Below, piece after piece: positions 4,466 through 5,642 of a DNA stretch of 5,642 bases. Position 1 is the first letter of the stretch. Every line of letters starts with the position of its first letter. Below the pieces are notes generated by a model, which had not been told where the DNA came from, made no database searches, and worked only from the letters and a program-made list of their open reading frames with translations. Location: positions 1,515 through 7,156 of the forward strand of contig DHHS01000072.1 of the NCBI GenBank assembly GCA_002403415.1, in the 5' to 3' direction. Made by a program: the position numbers and the translations under genes. Source of the DNA: Sphingomonas sp. UBA4766 (GTDB lineage Bacteria > Pseudomonadota > Alphaproteobacteria > Sphingomonadales > Sphingomonadaceae).

Positions 4466-5445
4466 GCGGCTACCATCATCGCTGCGCGATAGGGTTCGGC
4501 GTTCCACCCCGGCCAGCGCTGCTGCGTGCGCGCGATCGTCGTCTCGGTCCAGAACGGATCGCCAGGGCGCGGGATTCCGAGGCAGGCAAGCTGTTCGGGG
4601 GACGCATGGTTGATGAGCCGCTTCCACGGCCGCAGGAAATGATAGGGCCAGGCCGTCCAGCCGATCATGTCGTTCCCCGCTGCCTTGTAGCTTGCTGTGA
4701 TCGTATAGCGATGCCCGCCCGGCCGCGTCAGGTTGGTGCCGCGATGATAAACGTCGATGCTATAGGCAAAGATCGACCCCGCCGGTGCCGCACCCGATTG
4801 CTCCAGCGCCTTCAGCCGGTGCTGCGCCTCCTCGCCAAAGCCGGTCACGTCGTGCTGATCGAGCGACAGGGCTGCGCGCCCGGCACCGCTCGCCTCCTCG
4901 GGCAGCACGGTGCGATGGGCGCCCACCACCGTCGCCGCCTGCGGATTGGGCACATAATGGATCGCGCCCAGATCATCGGCGACGTCCGTTACATAGATCA
5001 TGAAGTTGATCGTGCCCTCGGCTGCATCGTCGCCGGGGACGGTGAGGGTGTGGTTCTTGAAATCGCAGTGGAACGGCTGGTCGTAATCGGCTTCCCCGGT
5101 GAATTTGGCCCAGGCGTCGCACTGGTAGAGCCGCACATCGTCCACCCCGAGCGCAGCCTTGGCAAAGGCGATGAGCTGCGGGTGCAGGCCGATCAGGTTG
5201 ATCGCGGGCGATGCGGCAAAGGGCAGATGTTCGTAATTGCGGAACTGGGCCATTTCGAACACGCCCACGCTGCCGGCGGGCTTGTGATCGACCGCCGTCC
5301 CCTCGCGCGCGCCGCCGAAGATCGTGTCGCAATCGGCGCGCACGGCGGCGATTGTTTCGGCATCGAAGAAACGGTCGAGCACTACGGCACCGTCGCGGTG
5401 CCATGCGGTGATACGCTCATCCTGCTTGTAATTGGTCGCGGTCAT
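4462..5445 (-). CDS. Phytanoyl-CoA dioxygenase (PhyH) family Fe(II)/2-oxoglutarate oxygenase
   Basis: This 327-residue protein is a non-heme iron oxygenase of the PhyH superfamily, which hydroxylates or otherwise oxidises a substrate with O2 while decarboxylating 2-oxoglutarate to succinate. The facial triad is visible: His126 and Asp128 in QPFHCDF (123-129) and the distal His234 in DVYHRGTNLT (231-240). Arg246 in GGHRYTIT (243-250) is a good candidate for the 2-oxoglutarate carboxylate clamp. TINFMIYVTD (145-154) is a jelly-roll strand, and GAIHYVPN (160-167) matches the family's G-x-(L/I)-x-x-V-P block. The N-terminal WHRDGAVVLDRFFD (15-28) is the usual PhyH opening. The first codon is well placed behind AAGGAG. 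Bacterial members act on very varied metabolites, so the name does not imply phytanate catabolism. It heads the coupled cluster with the dehydrogenase and GNAT genes and starts 62 bp after cysS. Confidence 0.93.
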   Translation of the reverse strand: MTATNYKQDERITAWHRDGAVVLDRFFDAETIAAVRADCDTIFGGAREGTAVDHKPAGSVGVFEMAQFRNYEHLPFAASPAINLIGLHPQLIAFAKAALGVDDVRLYQCDAWAKFTGEADYDQPFHCDFKNHTLTVPGDDAAEGTINFMIYVTDVADDLGAIHYVPNPQAATVVGAHRTVLPEEASGAGRAALSLDQHDVTGFGEEAQHRLKALEQSGAAPAGSIFAYSIDVYHRGTNLTRPGGHRYTITASYKAAGNDMIGWTAWPYHFLRPWKRLINHASPEQLACLGIPRPGDPFWTETTIARTQQRWPGWNAEPYRAAMMVAA

Positions 5446-5452
5446 CGTACCT

Positions 5453-5458
5453 CTCCTT
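5453..5458 (-). promoter_or_regulatory. Strong Shine-Dalgarno for the PhyH-family gene
   Basis: AAGGAG on the minus strand lies seven bases before ATG 5443-5445. It is the best ribosome binding site among the intact genes and supports both the start codon and the view that this gene leads a transcriptional unit. Confidence 0.8.
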
Positions 5459-5507
5459 GGATTTTAGCCGCGATCATGGCGGATTGGCGGCCGCGCGCAA
5501 GCCCCGA

Positions 5508-5642
5508 TTACAGCGTCGGCCGCCAGTCCCATCCCAGCGGATCGCCGTCCATTACCTCCACCCCGGCAGCGATCAGATCGTCGCGAATCCGGTCCGACGT
5601 GGCGAAGTCCTTCGCCGCGCGCGCGGCCTTGCGATCAGCGAG
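5508..5642 (-). CDS. cysS: Cysteinyl-tRNA synthetase, C-terminal end (partial)
   Basis: The last 44 residues and the TAA stop (5508-5510) are visible. The peptide reads ADRKAARAAKDFATSDRIRD, then LIAAGVEVMDGDPLGWDWRP and TL. The block R-xx-AR-xx-KDFATSDRIRDxLxAAGVEVxD is the signature end of class I cysteinyl-tRNA synthetase, which charges tRNA-Cys in the cytoplasm. The zinc and HIGH/KMSKS regions lie outside the window. It is on the same strand as all downstream genes, with 62 bp before the PhyH-family start. No clear terminator is seen in that gap, so read-through is possible. Confidence 0.93.
   Translation of the reverse strand, partial: LADRKAARAAKDFATSDRIRDDLIAAGVEVMDGDPLGWDWRPTL

Noticed and set aside
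3512..4492. 326-codon plus-strand ORF
   Set aside because: It is antisense to the 2-hydroxyacid dehydrogenase, whose motifs are unmistakable; long antisense frames are common in G+C-rich genes.
4466..4627. Longer start for the dehydrogenase at 4627
   Set aside because: It would overlap the oxygenase by about 165 bp and add residues outside the family; the ATGA start at 4465 is far better.

Overview
The window reads as a piece of chromosome from a sphingomonad-like alphaproteobacterium (inference). The genes have high G+C, the class II DAHP synthase and the CysS C-terminus look like those of this group, and the ParA-like ATPase and IS types are ones I associate with it. Every intact gene lies on the minus strand, so transcription runs from high to low coordinates.

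Right and centre (about 1400-5642) are ordinary and gene-dense. In transcription order they hold the C-terminal end of cysteinyl-tRNA synthetase (cysS), a phytanoyl-CoA dioxygenase-family Fe(II)/2-oxoglutarate oxygenase behind a strong Shine-Dalgarno, a D-isomer 2-hydroxyacid dehydrogenase joined to it by an ATGA stop/start overlap, and a GNAT acetyltransferase overlapping the dehydrogenase end by 29 bp. After a 112-bp gap come the class II DAHP synthase (first step of the shikimate pathway) and, 43 bp on, tRNA-Glu(CUC). The oxygenase, dehydrogenase and acetyltransferase look like one translationally coupled operon. Their shared substrate cannot be read from sequence.

The left part (about 170-1400) is an accessory graveyard between the tRNA 3' end and a ParA-like ATPase whose 5' end opens the window. 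It holds a 3' scrap of an RHS-repeat gene in a 59-codon ORF, a strongly AT-rich tract of about 170 bp with a 17-bp direct repeat and a small palindrome, and a dead IS5-family element. The IS5 element keeps both terminal inverted repeats, but most of its transposase has been replaced by about 150 bp of an IS21-type istA in the opposite orientation. The parA reading frame has no ATG and must start at TTG (or ATT), which suggests that the debris may cut into its original 5' end.

I see no CRISPR array, toxin-antitoxin pair, defence system or clearly new system. The most informative observations are the nested IS chimera, the debris zone bounded by tRNA-Glu and parA, and the coupled oxygenase/dehydrogenase/acetyltransferase operon.
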